Positions 45,348-53,732 of a stretch of DNA of 57,501 nt are shown piece after piece (position 1 is the stretch's first letter; every line of letters begins with the position of its first letter). The notes beneath the pieces are model-generated. The model saw only the letters and a list, made by a program, of their open reading frames with translations. It ran no database searches and had not been told where the DNA came from. Source of the DNA: DATGFK01 sp040007395 (GTDB taxonomy: Bacteria; Chloroflexota; Anaerolineae; Aggregatilineales; UBA2796); assembly GCA_040007395.1 (NCBI GenBank), contig JBDTVG010000027.1:1-57501 (forward strand). The letters run 5' to 3'. The translations under genes were made by a program, and so were the position numbers.

Positions 45348-45920
45348 TTACCAACGTGGGAGTTCTACTCCTATAATTTGTTTAAAGGTTATACCTTGAA
45401 TATGATTGTCTTCTGCTACTTTCTTAAAATCGTCTGAGACAAAAAGACGAGTTATATGGGGTACTTTGAAGATATGTTGATCATTTAAGCAATTCTCCTT
45501 AAAAGCGTAACGCTTAACATACGTCAGATTGCTAGAGGCTGCCATCTCATATTCCGAGTTTTCATAGTCAAAACAGTCCAAAACGTTTGTTACTTCTACA
45601 TAAAACCAAGTCCCATCCTCATCCAAATACCGTAAAGGAAGAAGTTCGATTTGTTTTGCCCAAAGTGGCTGAAGTATTTACATTGCTCTGGAGTTACAAA
45701 CTAGATTGATGGATAAATTAACTTCCATATCACCGATAAGCTTTTTGCTTTCTATGCCTTCAGTTTCGGCTTCGGGATCATAAAACTTTATGGAAAAAGG
45801 TATCCATTTCTGTCGATATTCGTAGCCTGAACGCCAATCAAAATACTGTGAATCAGCCTCTCTAACTGGTTTAATATTTTTATAATTTACATGGTCTGCT
45901 CTTAACATCCATATGTTCAT
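45348..45920 (-). pseudogene. Imm11/DUF1629-like immunity gene interrupted by one in-frame stop
   Basis: Two minus-strand segments (45920-45681 and 45677-45348) are in the same frame and are separated only by TAA at 45678-45680 (codon 81 from the ATG preceded by AAGGG). Reading through gives SRAM-stop-ILQPLWAKQIELLPLRYLDEDG, continuing into FYVEVTNVLDCFDYENSEYE and TRLFVSDDFKKVAEDNHIQGI, which together resemble the Imm11/DUF1629 family of immunity proteins to polymorphic toxins. TAA could come from CAA or GAA by one change. No toxin gene lies nearby. AT-rich, convergent with the SanA-like gene, so probably an acquired orphan now inactivated, unless it is a sequencing error. Confidence 0.65.
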
Positions 45921-46031
45921 TTGATTCATCCCTTCAAAGATTGAGCGCATAAGCGACTTTAGAATACAGCAGATCATTTAAGTTAACCTATAATGAGCCA
46001 TCTTATTTATCATTTTATGAGGCCATAAATT

Positions 46032-47387
46032 TTGCACACTATAGACCGACAGCGCCTAAAAACGCTGCTCACCGACGAACAACAACGCTTTGTTGCCAAC
46101 CATCCACGCTCGAAGGCGCTGTTTGATCGGGCGCAAGCCAGTTTATTGGGCGGCGTGCCGATGAATTGGATGGTTAGGTGGGCAGGTGAATTTCCGGTTT
46201 TTGTCAAATCTGGCAAAGGCGCACACTTTACCGATGTCGATGGGCATGACTATCTTGATCTGTGTCTGGGCGATACGGGCGCAATGACTGGACACGCGCC
46301 CGATGTACTTATCGAGGCCGTCAATGAACAGGTACAGCGCGGCATCACATTTATGCTGCCCATCGAAGATACGATCTGGGTTGCTGAGGAGCTAGCGCGA
46401 CGCTTTGGCCTTCCGTACTGGCAAACTGCGCTGACCGCCACCGACGCGAATCGTTTTGCCATCCGGCTAGCACGACAGATCACCGGGCGGCACAAGATAT
46501 TGGTTTTTAATTGGTGCTATCACGGCACGGTAGACGAAACCTTTGCCACCTTAAATGAACACGGTCAAGTGGTGCCGCGCAAGGGCAATCTTGGTCCGGC
46601 GGTTGATCCAGCATTAACGACATGTGTTGTTGAGTTTAATGATGTGGCAACCCTCGAGCGAGCGCTTGAGTCCGGCGAGGTGGCTTGCGTACTCGCTGAA
46701 CCTGTCATGACGAATATTGGAATCGTTCACCCCGATCTCGGTTACCATACGGCTTTACGCGAGATTACCCGCCGTACCGAAACGCTGTTGATCATCGATG
46801 AAACGCATACGATCTGCACTGGCCCCGGCGGTTACACACAGGCTTACGGACTTGAACCGGATATATTGACGTTGGGTAAGCCAATTGCCGGAGGTATTCC
46901 CGCCGCCGTCTATGGATTCAGCGCCCAAGTTGCCGAACAAATCCGCCGACATATTCAGATCGAGCAGGCCGATACGGGTGGCATTGGCGGGACACTGGCT
47001 GGCAATGCGCTGTCAGTGGCGGCAATGCGAGCCACACTTGAAAAAGTACTGATCCAGACAGCCTATGATCGGACGATTCCATTAGCAACTCGGTTTGTCG
47101 AAGGGGTCAACTCGGTTATCAGGGAATTCGACTTGGCATGGCATGTTACACAGCTTGGCTGTCGGGCTGAATATCGGTTTAGCACCACGATGCCGCGCAA
47201 TGGCGTTGAGGCTGCCGCCTCGGATGATCCTGAACTAGATCGCTATATGCACTTAGCGGCATTGAATCGAGGCATTCTGTTAACGCCTTTTCACAACATG
47301 GCCTTGATCGCGCCCGATACAACGTCAGCAGACATCGACTACCATACACAGGTGTTCCGCAAAAGTGTGCAAGCTCTAGTGACATGA
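46032..47387 (+). CDS. Class III aminotransferase, glutamate-1-semialdehyde aminomutase-like
   Basis: 451 residues; TTG start with GAGG about 10 bases upstream. PLP fold landmarks: FTDVDGHDYLDLCLGDTG, FNWCYHGTVDE (H164), AEPVMTNIG, IIDETHT (D256) and the PLP lysine K283 in LGKPIAGGIPAAVYG. The helix that reads SGTEA in GSA aminomutases reads TATDANRFAIRLAR here, so it is not a standard HemL and probably acts on another amine or amino acid. The last 36 coding bases and the following GGC recur, diverged, at 47780-47818 beyond the next small gene. Confidence 0.88.
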   Translation: MHTIDRQRLKTLLTDEQQRFVANHPRSKALFDRAQASLLGGVPMNWMVRWAGEFPVFVKSGKGAHFTDVDGHDYLDLCLGDTGAMTGHAPDVLIEAVNEQVQRGITFMLPIEDTIWVAEELARRFGLPYWQTALTATDANRFAIRLARQITGRHKILVFNWCYHGTVDETFATLNEHGQVVPRKGNLGPAVDPALTTCVVEFNDVATLERALESGEVACVLAEPVMTNIGIVHPDLGYHTALREITRRTETLLIIDETHTICTGPGGYTQAYGLEPDILTLGKPIAGGIPAAVYGFSAQVAEQIRRHIQIEQADTGGIGGTLAGNALSVAAMRATLEKVLIQTAYDRTIPLATRFVEGVNSVIREFDLAWHVTQLGCRAEYRFSTTMPRNGVEAAASDDPELDRYMHLAALNRGILLTPFHNMALIAPDTTSADIDYHTQVFRKSVQALVT

Positions 47388-47390
47388 GGC
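47352..47390 (+). repeat. Tail repeat copy A (3' end of the aminotransferase gene)
   Basis: Thirty-nine bases including the final codons VFRKSVQALVT and TGA match 47780-47818 at 34 positions with no gap. Similarity resumes downstream (about 29 of 41 columns around the shared GCAATG), so the duplicated unit is about 90 bases long. Confidence 0.8.
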
Positions 47391-47489
47391 AACCCAATAT
47401 CACGTTGTGTTGATTTTATCAGCCGCCCTCTCTGCAATGCGTATATATAAATGTTAATCAACGGTTCGATTCATCCTTGGAGATTTGGC

Positions 47490-47765
47490 TTGAATAGATC
47501 GAGTTGTTCAATGTCTGAGTTTATGCTCATTGACCTGTGGTCTCAGCGTCATGCAGTGGAGCATCATGTCTTGGACTGGTCAGTTGAAGAAGTGTTACGC
47601 TGGATTGGATACTATGGCTCAATCGATGTGTCAGATGATCATCTCTTCTACTTTTTTCGTTCATTCGTTGGGCTTTATTGCCCTTTTTATTTTGATGATC
47701 ATCTCAACCTGACAGTTCATGGATTTGGTCATAAATTCAGTCTTGATGATCCCCGATACCTCTGA
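47490..47765 (+). CDS. Small hypothetical protein between two copies of the aminotransferase tail
   Basis: The frame is open from 47451, but TTG 47490 has GGAG exactly 7 bases upstream, giving 91 residues; ATG 47511 is an alternative. The protein is rich in aromatic and acidic residues (VLDWSVEEVLRWIGYYGS, DDHLFYFFRSFVGLYCPFYFDDHL) with no recognisable domain. It lies between two copies of the aminotransferase tail and is more AT-rich than the neighbours. Coding is supported mainly by the ribosome site and open frame. Confidence 0.4.
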   Translation: MNRSSCSMSEFMLIDLWSQRHAVEHHVLDWSVEEVLRWIGYYGSIDVSDDHLFYFFRSFVGLYCPFYFDDHLNLTVHGFGHKFSLDDPRYL

Positions 47766-47779
47766 AGCAGAGATTGATT

Positions 47780-47818
47780 GTTTTTCACGAAAGTGTGCAA
47801 GCCCTAGTGACATGAGGC
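47780..47818 (+). repeat. Tail repeat copy B (remnant of an aminotransferase 3' end)
   Basis: 34 of 39 bases match 47352-47390. In the corresponding frame it reads VFHESVQALVT-stop; three of the five differences are synonymous and two change residues (R to H, K to E). No upstream coding part of an aminotransferase remains next to it. Confidence 0.8.
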
Positions 47819-47922
47819 TATAACGCTTGGCACATTGTATCGAATTTATAATGTGACCTCGCCGCAATGTGGGGCATAATCTGGAATTAATCAGCGTTTA
47901 ATTTCAATTCTCTAGGATAACT

Positions 47923-49368
47923 TTGAAACATCGTTTACTGACGCGGTATTCACGCTTCATTTTTTTACTGGCAGCCATCCTGCTTATCCATAATCCTAGC
48001 GCTGCCACTATCGTTAACTCGCAATCTGTATCGCAGCCAGCAGCGCCGATTCAGGGACAATCGCGCATTGGCGCAGTCGAGTCATTTTTCCGACCCGCCG
48101 ACGCTACCGAGGCCGATCTTGGCTGGGAACGGATCATCTTCGAGTGGCGCAACTTCCAACCCGATAATGCCGATCAGTGGAATACTGCACGAGTTCCCGA
48201 TGTGTGGCTCGAAGAGGCGGCGAAACAAGGGCGCATGGTCGTCGGGTTGATCAAGAATGCGCCGCATTGGGCGACCCACAGCGATCTACTGGGTGCGCCG
48301 CCACTTGGCCTCGATCTTCCCATCGACGATCCCGGTAACACATGGGCAGTGTTTGTGCGGAAGCTCGTTATGTTCTACGGCACGCGCTGGCATATTCACC
48401 ACTGGATTATCTACAATGAGCCGGACATCCGGCCTGAGAACACCTCATTTTTTGAGTTTTCAGGGTCGGTAAGAGATTACTATAAGCTGGTCAAGGTGGC
48501 CTATAAGGTCGCCCACGCCACCGATCCCCAAGCTTTGATCCATTTGGCGGGGTTCACTTACTGGCACGATGCCATCTATGAACGGCCTTTCTATCTGGAT
48601 CGCTTTCTGCACACCGCCTATGGCGATCCCGAAGCACGCGCCAACAACCTATTCTTCGATGTGCTATCTGTCCATGTTTTCGAGGGTACCGATTGGGTCT
48701 GGTATATCACGCAGTTTTCCAAGCATCTGCCGGAAACGTTGGGCTTCTCCAAACCCGTGTGGATAAATGAGATGAATGCGCGGGTAACAGAAGATAAAGG
48801 CTACCCGATACGTGGCGGCAATCCGAAGGTAACGCTAGAGCAGCAAGCGGCGTTTATCATGCAAGGGGCGGCGCTTGGCTTGGCGGCAGGAGCCGAGCGT
48901 ATTGAGGTCTATAAACTGTATGATAATGTCCAAGGTGAGGATTACGAATCGTGGGGGCTAGTGCGAGTCGATGGTACACGCCGCCCTGCTTATTACGCAC
49001 TCAAAACGGCTAGTCGCTATTTTGGCGCTGCCACTAATGCCACACGGACTCGGAATGCTTTCGCCACGATGGTTACCTTTGTTGAAGCGGGTCGCACGGT
49101 TTACGTGGTCTGGAACCGGACGAACCAGCCGCGCACTATCCGTATCGGCGCGGTCAGAAGCAGAACCGGAGCCGTCATGGTGTCGATGCTGGGCGACGTG
49201 AGTAACCTCCCCGCCAGCGAATCGAACAACGCCAGCTATGACATTTTGTTGCCGCCATGTTACGGAGCCTGTACGATTCAAGGGGTACCACTTATCTTGA
49301 TTCAACCGGGAACCCCGCAGCGGGCATGGGCGATGAACGGTACAATTCCGGTTCCGCTGACACGCTAA
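47923..49368 (+). CDS. Secreted glycoside hydrolase-like protein (clan A TIM barrel)
   Basis: 481 residues; TTG start with AGGATAACT upstream. A signal peptide (FIFLLAAILLIHNPSAA) is followed by a TIM barrel with the two glutamates expected of clan-A retaining glycosidases: E166 in IIYNEPDIR and E283 in VWINEMNAR, about 117 residues apart. Other barrel signs are GWERIIFEWRNFQPD and GLIKNAPHWA. The C-terminal 100 residues are a beta-rich accessory domain. GH39/GH5-like relatives act on xylan, glucan or other plant or bacterial glycans; the substrate is unknown. An M23 peptidase gene follows by 22 bases, suggesting co-transcription and a joint role at the cell surface. Confidence 0.8.
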   Translation: MKHRLLTRYSRFIFLLAAILLIHNPSAATIVNSQSVSQPAAPIQGQSRIGAVESFFRPADATEADLGWERIIFEWRNFQPDNADQWNTARVPDVWLEEAAKQGRMVVGLIKNAPHWATHSDLLGAPPLGLDLPIDDPGNTWAVFVRKLVMFYGTRWHIHHWIIYNEPDIRPENTSFFEFSGSVRDYYKLVKVAYKVAHATDPQALIHLAGFTYWHDAIYERPFYLDRFLHTAYGDPEARANNLFFDVLSVHVFEGTDWVWYITQFSKHLPETLGFSKPVWINEMNARVTEDKGYPIRGGNPKVTLEQQAAFIMQGAALGLAAGAERIEVYKLYDNVQGEDYESWGLVRVDGTRRPAYYALKTASRYFGAATNATRTRNAFATMVTFVEAGRTVYVVWNRTNQPRTIRIGAVRSRTGAVMVSMLGDVSNLPASESNNASYDILLPPCYGACTIQGVPLILIQPGTPQRAWAMNGTIPVPLTR

Positions 49369-49390
49369 TTAATGGGTTTCGGATCATAAA

Positions 49391-50107
49391 ATGAGACGAC
49401 TGCGTTTGGCGCTATTAGGTTTGGCGCTGTTAATTCTGGCGGGTATTGTTGGCTGGTGGTTGATCCGTCGCACTGCCAATTCACCGACTCGCGAACTGCT
49501 CGATCAATATTTCAGTCAACCAGACAAACGTGCTGCGTTAATTACCGATCTCAAGGCACCGTGTCCTAGTGCGCCGTTTCTGCTGCCCTCGACTGGCTTT
49601 GTCGGTTTGCTATATTCAGATCCGACTGCACCTTATACACCCTTGAACAAGCACCCCGGAATCGACATCTTCGGCAATGGCGAACCAGATACGATTCCTA
49701 TCTATGCGGCCTACGATGGCTACTTGACACGGCTGCCCGACTGGAAAAGCGCGGTGATTGTGCGTATTCCCAAAGATCCGCTTGATCCATCACGGCAAAT
49801 CTGGACCTACTATACGCACATGGCGAGTCTATCGGGGGATCAATCGTATATTAGCAGTGCGTTCCCACTCGGTAGTTCGGAGATTCCCGTTAAGCAGGGA
49901 ACATTACTCGGCTATCAAGGGTTATACGCTGGCGTTGGCGCGGCTCCGATCAAAATGCACGTCCATTTTAGCGTCGTCCTGAGCGATTCGGCGGGATCGT
50001 TTCGCAACGAAACCCGGCTGGACAACACGCTCGATCCGTCGCCCTATTTCGGGCTAACGCTCAACGCCAGCAAGGCAGTCACAATTCCAGTTCGCTGTGG
50101 CGCGTAA
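49391..50107 (+). CDS. Membrane-anchored M23/LytM-type peptidase
   Basis: 238 residues. N-terminal anchor (LALLGLALLILAGIVGWWLI) and an exported domain with the LytM zinc ligands: H88 and D92 in NKHPGIDIF, then H143 in YYTHMASLSGD and H190/H192 in KMHVHFSVV. The typical beta-sheet core IYAAYDGYLTRL is present. Such enzymes cut peptide crossbridges in peptidoglycan or other glycine-rich peptides. It follows the secreted glycosidase closely. The spacing between metal motifs is longer than in minimal LytM enzymes but consistent with an active site. Confidence 0.85.
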   Translation: MRRLRLALLGLALLILAGIVGWWLIRRTANSPTRELLDQYFSQPDKRAALITDLKAPCPSAPFLLPSTGFVGLLYSDPTAPYTPLNKHPGIDIFGNGEPDTIPIYAAYDGYLTRLPDWKSAVIVRIPKDPLDPSRQIWTYYTHMASLSGDQSYISSAFPLGSSEIPVKQGTLLGYQGLYAGVGAAPIKMHVHFSVVLSDSAGSFRNETRLDNTLDPSPYFGLTLNASKAVTIPVRCGA

Positions 50108-50211
50108 TGATGTTGACGAGCTAATAAATCGACCGTAGCAGATCGGCTGAGCGGTTACGCTTTACAGAGTCTACTAGGTGGATTGACCTATACATTTCAG
50201 ATCGGTTCAAC

Positions 50212-50574
50212 CTACTGGGCTTTGAAATGCGGATTTTCGATAAGGCCGATCAGATTACCAAACGGATCAATAACCGAGGCAACCCGTATCCCATCGCCAA
50301 CATCCTGAATTGACCTGTATTCGGTTGCGCCCAATTGCACTAACCACTTATAGGCTTCGTCGATGTCTTTCACGCCCCAATAGGCGATCACGCCTGCGTC
50401 GTTTGCCGCTTTGGGCGCATTGGTGTCGAGACCAAGTTCATAACCGCCGACGTTGAATCCAATATAGAATGGTTGATCAAAATAGGGGTCAATCCCCAGC
50501 ATTTTGCTATACCATGCCTTACCCTTCTCCATATCACCCGGATTGTAAATAACGGTTCGCAACCCTTGAAACAT
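50212..50574 (-). CDS. VOC-family (glyoxalase/bleomycin-resistance fold) protein
   Basis: 120 residues from ATG 50574 with GAAGGAG 6 bases upstream (the frame extends to a GTG inside that site). One VOC module pair: GLRTVIYNPGDMEKGKAWYSK, FYIGFNVGGYELGLD, VIAYWGVKDIDEAYKWLVQLGA and VIDPFGNLIGLIENP, with glutamate and aspartate at metal-type positions. Substrate unknown. It is divergent from the WYL regulator at 50685, and a near-symmetric repeat lies between, so that regulator may control it. Confidence 0.88.
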   Translation of the reverse strand: MFQGLRTVIYNPGDMEKGKAWYSKMLGIDPYFDQPFYIGFNVGGYELGLDTNAPKAANDAGVIAYWGVKDIDEAYKWLVQLGATEYRSIQDVGDGIRVASVIDPFGNLIGLIENPHFKAQ

Positions 50575-50594
50575 GATGTACTCCTTCACTCTGA

Positions 50595-50619
50595 CTATGC
50601 TTAATATTGTTGAGCATAA
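50595..50619. promoter_or_regulatory. Possible operator between the VOC and WYL-regulator genes
   Basis: CTATGCTTAA (50595-50604) and TTGAGCATAA (50610-50619) are inverted copies at 8 of 10 positions around a 5-base centre. On the plus strand TTGAGC (50610) and TAGATT (50633) are 17 bases apart and may be the regulator's promoter, overlapped by the repeat, which fits autoregulation. Confidence 0.5.
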
Positions 50620-50684
50620 CAGCGAAGTAGGATAGATTCGATCCTAGTTTTAGCGAGTTTTGAAACGGAGCCTATCGGAAGCCT

Positions 50685-51638
50685 ATGTACCACCCAACTA
50701 CACGACTTTTAACGGTACTTGATTTGCTCCAAACACACGGACAGTTGAGCGGTTCCGAGTTAGCTGCACGCCTCGAGGTGGATTCGCGCACCGTGCGCCG
50801 CTACATTGTAATGCTCCAAGACATGGGTATTCCTATCGAGGCAGAGCTAGGGCGACAGGGGGGCTACATGCTACGCCCCGGCTTCAAACTCCCGCCCATG
50901 ATGTTCACGAACGAGGAAGTGTTGGCGCTGATTTTGGGCTTGCTGGTAGTCCAACATTTAGGGTTAACCGCCGCTTCTTGCTCGGTGAATGGTGCGATGG
51001 CAAAGCTGCAACGTGTGCTTCCAGAACCACTGCGCGATCAGGTTGAGGCCATGCAGACCGCCTTAGTATTCAACATGCCTGCACCGGAACAGCGCATTCA
51101 TGGGTCGGTGCTAGTGGCGTTAGGTCGAGCCATCCACGGTAAGTACCAAGTAACATTTGATTACCAGAAAGACTCTAATGTGACACAGCGTATCGTTGAT
51201 CCCTACGGGCTAGTGTGCCATGATGGTGGGTGGTATCTCGTAGGCTACTGCCACTTACGAAGCACGATCCGCATCTTCCGGTTAGATCGGGTTACCCGTG
51301 TTTATGTGCGTCAAGATACGTTTATACCGCCTGTAGACTTCAACAGCTTGACTTATCTTTTTGAGTCATTCGCCAATATCCCAGATCGCTGGAATATCGA
51401 AGTCATCCTCAAAACCACACTAGAAAAAGCCGCTGGCGCGATCCCCTCTGGACTAGGGAGTCTCATCGAGCAACCACAGGGTGTCTTGTTTAAAACGGCG
51501 GTAGGGGATATAGATTGGATGGCACGTTTTCTAGTCAATCTGGGTTTTCCTGTCTGCGTGTGCCAACCACCAGAGTTACGAACAGCCTTTGAAAGACTTG
51601 CATTGGAAATATTGCAGTTCGCCCGCTCTGAAACCTGA
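50685..51638 (+). CDS. YafY/DeoR-type transcriptional regulator with WYL domain
   Basis: 317 residues. The N-terminal HTH (about 1-60: RLLTVLDLLQTHGQLSGSELAARL, VDSRTVRRYIVMLQDMGIPI, GRQGGYMLRPGF) is of the DeoR/YafY type. A WYL domain follows (about 140-230: TFDYQKDSNVTQRIVDPYGLV, GGWYLVGYCHLRSTIRIFRLDRV), and then a WCX-type C-terminal extension. WYL domains often sense nucleotides or nucleic-acid fragments. The gene is divergent from the VOC gene, its likely target. Confidence 0.93.
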   Translation: MYHPTTRLLTVLDLLQTHGQLSGSELAARLEVDSRTVRRYIVMLQDMGIPIEAELGRQGGYMLRPGFKLPPMMFTNEEVLALILGLLVVQHLGLTAASCSVNGAMAKLQRVLPEPLRDQVEAMQTALVFNMPAPEQRIHGSVLVALGRAIHGKYQVTFDYQKDSNVTQRIVDPYGLVCHDGGWYLVGYCHLRSTIRIFRLDRVTRVYVRQDTFIPPVDFNSLTYLFESFANIPDRWNIEVILKTTLEKAAGAIPSGLGSLIEQPQGVLFKTAVGDIDWMARFLVNLGFPVCVCQPPELRTAFERLALEILQFARSET

Positions 51639-51832
51639 TTTGCTGTTTACAATCTGCCTTAGAGGAGACCTATGAATATCGAGATTGTGGGCGAATCCAC
51701 AGATTGATTGACCAGCCTCAAAATTACAATTTAAGCTTGCCAACACAATCGTGCGTAAGATTAACCTTGTTTCACGCATCAAATGCCTGTATAATGCGCT
51801 TTGGTAAATGACTCCAGGAATGACACCCACTT

Positions 51833-52270
51833 ATGCCAGTTTACACCTACGAATGCGAAAATGGTCATCGTTTTGAAGTCAAACAGCACTTCTCCGATGC
51901 CTCTCTAACCGAATGTATAACGTGCGGGGCAAAAGTCCACCGCGTGATCCAACCCGTAGGGGTTGTCTTCAAAGGCTCCGGCTTCTATGTCAACGACAGC
52001 CGAGGCAAGCAGAATCTTGCGACTGTCGGCACCAAGAAAGACGAAGCCAAAACTTCCGAAAGCAGTAGCAATGGTAGCGATAGTGCTGCTGCTAGTGCCA
52101 GTACTAGCAGCAGCGATAATGGCGGTGGTGGGGAAAGCACAAGCAAGCCCGCCAAAGTCGAAGAAAGCGCCAAGCCTGCTGTTGAGAGTAACAAAGAAAG
52201 CAGCAAAAACGGTTCGTCAAACGGAAGTTCCAGGGCGACTCCAAAAGCTAACCCGCAAGGCTTTGTTTAG
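51833..52270 (+). CDS. FmdB-family zinc-ribbon protein with low-complexity tail
   Basis: 145 residues. The first 60 are the FmdB/RPS-like zinc ribbon: MPVYTYECENGHRFE (C8 and H12) and ECITCGAK (C28, C31), then VIQPVGVVFKGSGFYVND. The tail from about 70 on is a Ser/Lys/Glu/Gly-rich disordered region. This arrangement is common for FmdB-like proteins, whose role is uncertain (regulatory or ribosome-associated suggestions exist). A 9-bp hairpin with modest T content follows the stop. Confidence 0.88.
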   Translation: MPVYTYECENGHRFEVKQHFSDASLTECITCGAKVHRVIQPVGVVFKGSGFYVNDSRGKQNLATVGTKKDEAKTSESSSNGSDSAAASASTSSSDNGGGGESTSKPAKVEESAKPAVESNKESSKNGSSNGSSRATPKANPQGFV

Positions 52271-52292
52271 CGTGATCTTGAAGGATCACGCT
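52269..52292 (+). terminator. Hairpin terminator after the fmdB-like gene
   Basis: Perfect arms AGCGTGATC and GATCACGCT around TTGAAG, overlapping the stop codon, followed by a moderately T-rich TATAGATTCTTGATTTT. Confidence 0.6.
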
Positions 52293-52326
52293 TATAGATT
52301 CTTGATTTTCCTCACAAATCTCCAAG

Positions 52327-52731
52327 TTATGAAACTTCGCGAATGCTACGTTTCTTGATTGCCATAAGTTGCTCATAGATGTGAATGTGTATCTTTTTGC
52401 CATCGAAAGGACGGGCAAGCTCATGAACGCCTGCCCATTGAGGCTCATTGAGTAGATTCAGTAGTTCGTTGTCATTCGTGACTTCGGCTAAAGCCAGTAG
52501 CTCTAGTCTACAAGCTATAGCCTCATTAGCTTCTGTGGGATCGCTTGAATTGCTCAATACACCAATTTTATTTACCAAATCTCGTACTCGGTGAAGTTCT
52601 TCAACAGACTGATTCCGTTGAAAATCCAGACTATCAAGTTTTCCACTCAAGCGCATCTGCATGACAACAACAACTACCGAAACTAACAATGATACAAGCG
52701 CAATTACTTGGGTTGACAACTCAGAACTCAT
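52327..52731 (-). CDS. Small membrane protein, second gene of an AT-rich island
   Basis: 134 residues: an N-terminal helix (VIALVSLLVSVVVVVMQM) followed by a soluble, coiled-coil-like tail (LDSLDFQRNQSVEELHRVRDLVNKI). The start has an excellent GGAGG ribosome site. The gene lies 93 bases downstream of the 52825-53706 gene on the same strand, with its own palindrome (52802-52820) and -10-like TATACT (52776-52781), so it can be transcribed separately. No family is recognised. Confidence 0.55.
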   Translation of the reverse strand: MSSELSTQVIALVSLLVSVVVVVMQMRLSGKLDSLDFQRNQSVEELHRVRDLVNKIGVLSNSSDPTEANEAIACRLELLALAEVTNDNELLNLLNEPQWAGVHELARPFDGKKIHIHIYEQLMAIKKRSIREVS

Positions 52732-52775
52732 CTTTCCTCCAATAGATCACTTTATAATCATCTACCTTAGAGGAA

Positions 52776-52820
52776 AGTATAATGGCAGAATGGGTGAGCT
52801 TTTCGACAAAAATTGTCGAA
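52776..52820 (-). promoter_or_regulatory. Palindromic site and -10 box upstream of the small membrane-protein gene
   Basis: TTCGACA-N5-TGTCGAA (52802-52820) lies exactly 20 bases upstream (minus-strand sense) of TATACT (52776-52781). The same 19-bp palindrome occurs upstream of the other island gene with the same distance to its -10 box. No consensus -35 is seen, so the palindrome may bind an activator or contain the -35 contact. Confidence 0.65.
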
Positions 52821-52824
52821 TAAC

Positions 52825-53706
52825 TTAGGGTGAGAGTATGGTTTGGCTAACCCTTTCCTCCCGTTGATTAAATGTTCGTTCTACGAATTTAGTAAACGAA
52901 TCCATTGCATTCTTTCGAACACCCTGATAAGCACTATCTTTTTTTCGTTTCCATAGCTCGTTGAAAATAGCCAGTTGTTGCTTATTAAATTTACTAGGTT
53001 GGATATATTTGTAGTAAGTTAGCGTTTTTAGAACAATTAACGCTTCTTTATCCTCCAACCACGTTGGCTTTCCTGAAAAGTCGCTGATTGAAGGGATACG
53101 GAATATGGCATAGAGTATTTGTGGAACAATTTCCTTATAAGCTTCGTCAAGTTGTCCATCAAAAATGCCTTTGACAGTCCATACTCGTATAGTACGAGGA
53201 TTTCCACTATTACGAAAAAATAAGCTGACTCCTATTTGGGTGTTTATCCACTCAATGTCTTGCCAATCGTCACCGGGCGGGAGAAGATGATCTGTACCCG
53301 ACGGTCGCTCCATCGTGCCGAGCATATCCCATGGTAAGACTCTTTCCAGTTGTTTAAGCTCCGCTTCTCCATGTTCTACTTTCCGTACATATTCCTGCAA
53401 CCACAGATTTTTTCGATTATTTTCTTCTTGGAAGTGTTCTTTTAGCGATTCGAGTTCTAACTTGTTCTGTCCGTTTTCCGCTTGCCCCATAGTGATTTCG
53501 TTTTGTATTTGCTGAGCTTCCGGTGAATTGTTGAGTGCTTGAAGTGCAAATTCCTTAGCCATAGAGTGTATTGTGGCACTAAGATCATCGGCTTGTTTTA
53601 ATCGCCCAATGAGTGCTGAACGAAGTATCAGCATGTCGGCAGTTGACCACGTATCCAGATCGTCAAGTATGATATTCAATTCAACTTTGTCACCCAATTT
53701 AATCAC
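52825..53706 (-). CDS. Hypothetical protein with coiled-coil segment, first gene of an AT-rich island
   Basis: 293 residues; GTG start (a TTG three codons later has GAGGT at better distance). Charged helical regions, including NGQNKLELESLKEHFQEENNRK, suggest a coiled coil in residues about 75-125. The central part has aromatic-rich strands (WINTQIGVSLFFRNSG, VWTVKGIFDG) and the C-terminal part is basic and helical. Composition is very AT-rich (about 23% GC in the 60 bases from 52981). A palindrome lies upstream, and a second copy follows its stop, ahead of the membrane-protein gene. No domain is recognised; a defence or stress role is only a guess. Confidence 0.55.
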   Translation of the reverse strand: MIKLGDKVELNIILDDLDTWSTADMLILRSALIGRLKQADDLSATIHSMAKEFALQALNNSPEAQQIQNEITMGQAENGQNKLELESLKEHFQEENNRKNLWLQEYVRKVEHGEAELKQLERVLPWDMLGTMERPSGTDHLLPPGDDWQDIEWINTQIGVSLFFRNSGNPRTIRVWTVKGIFDGQLDEAYKEIVPQILYAIFRIPSISDFSGKPTWLEDKEALIVLKTLTYYKYIQPSKFNKQQLAIFNELWKRKKDSAYQGVRKNAMDSFTKFVERTFNQREERVSQTILSP

Positions 53707-53732
53707 CTCAACTTCTAAAAGTTCGATAATTT

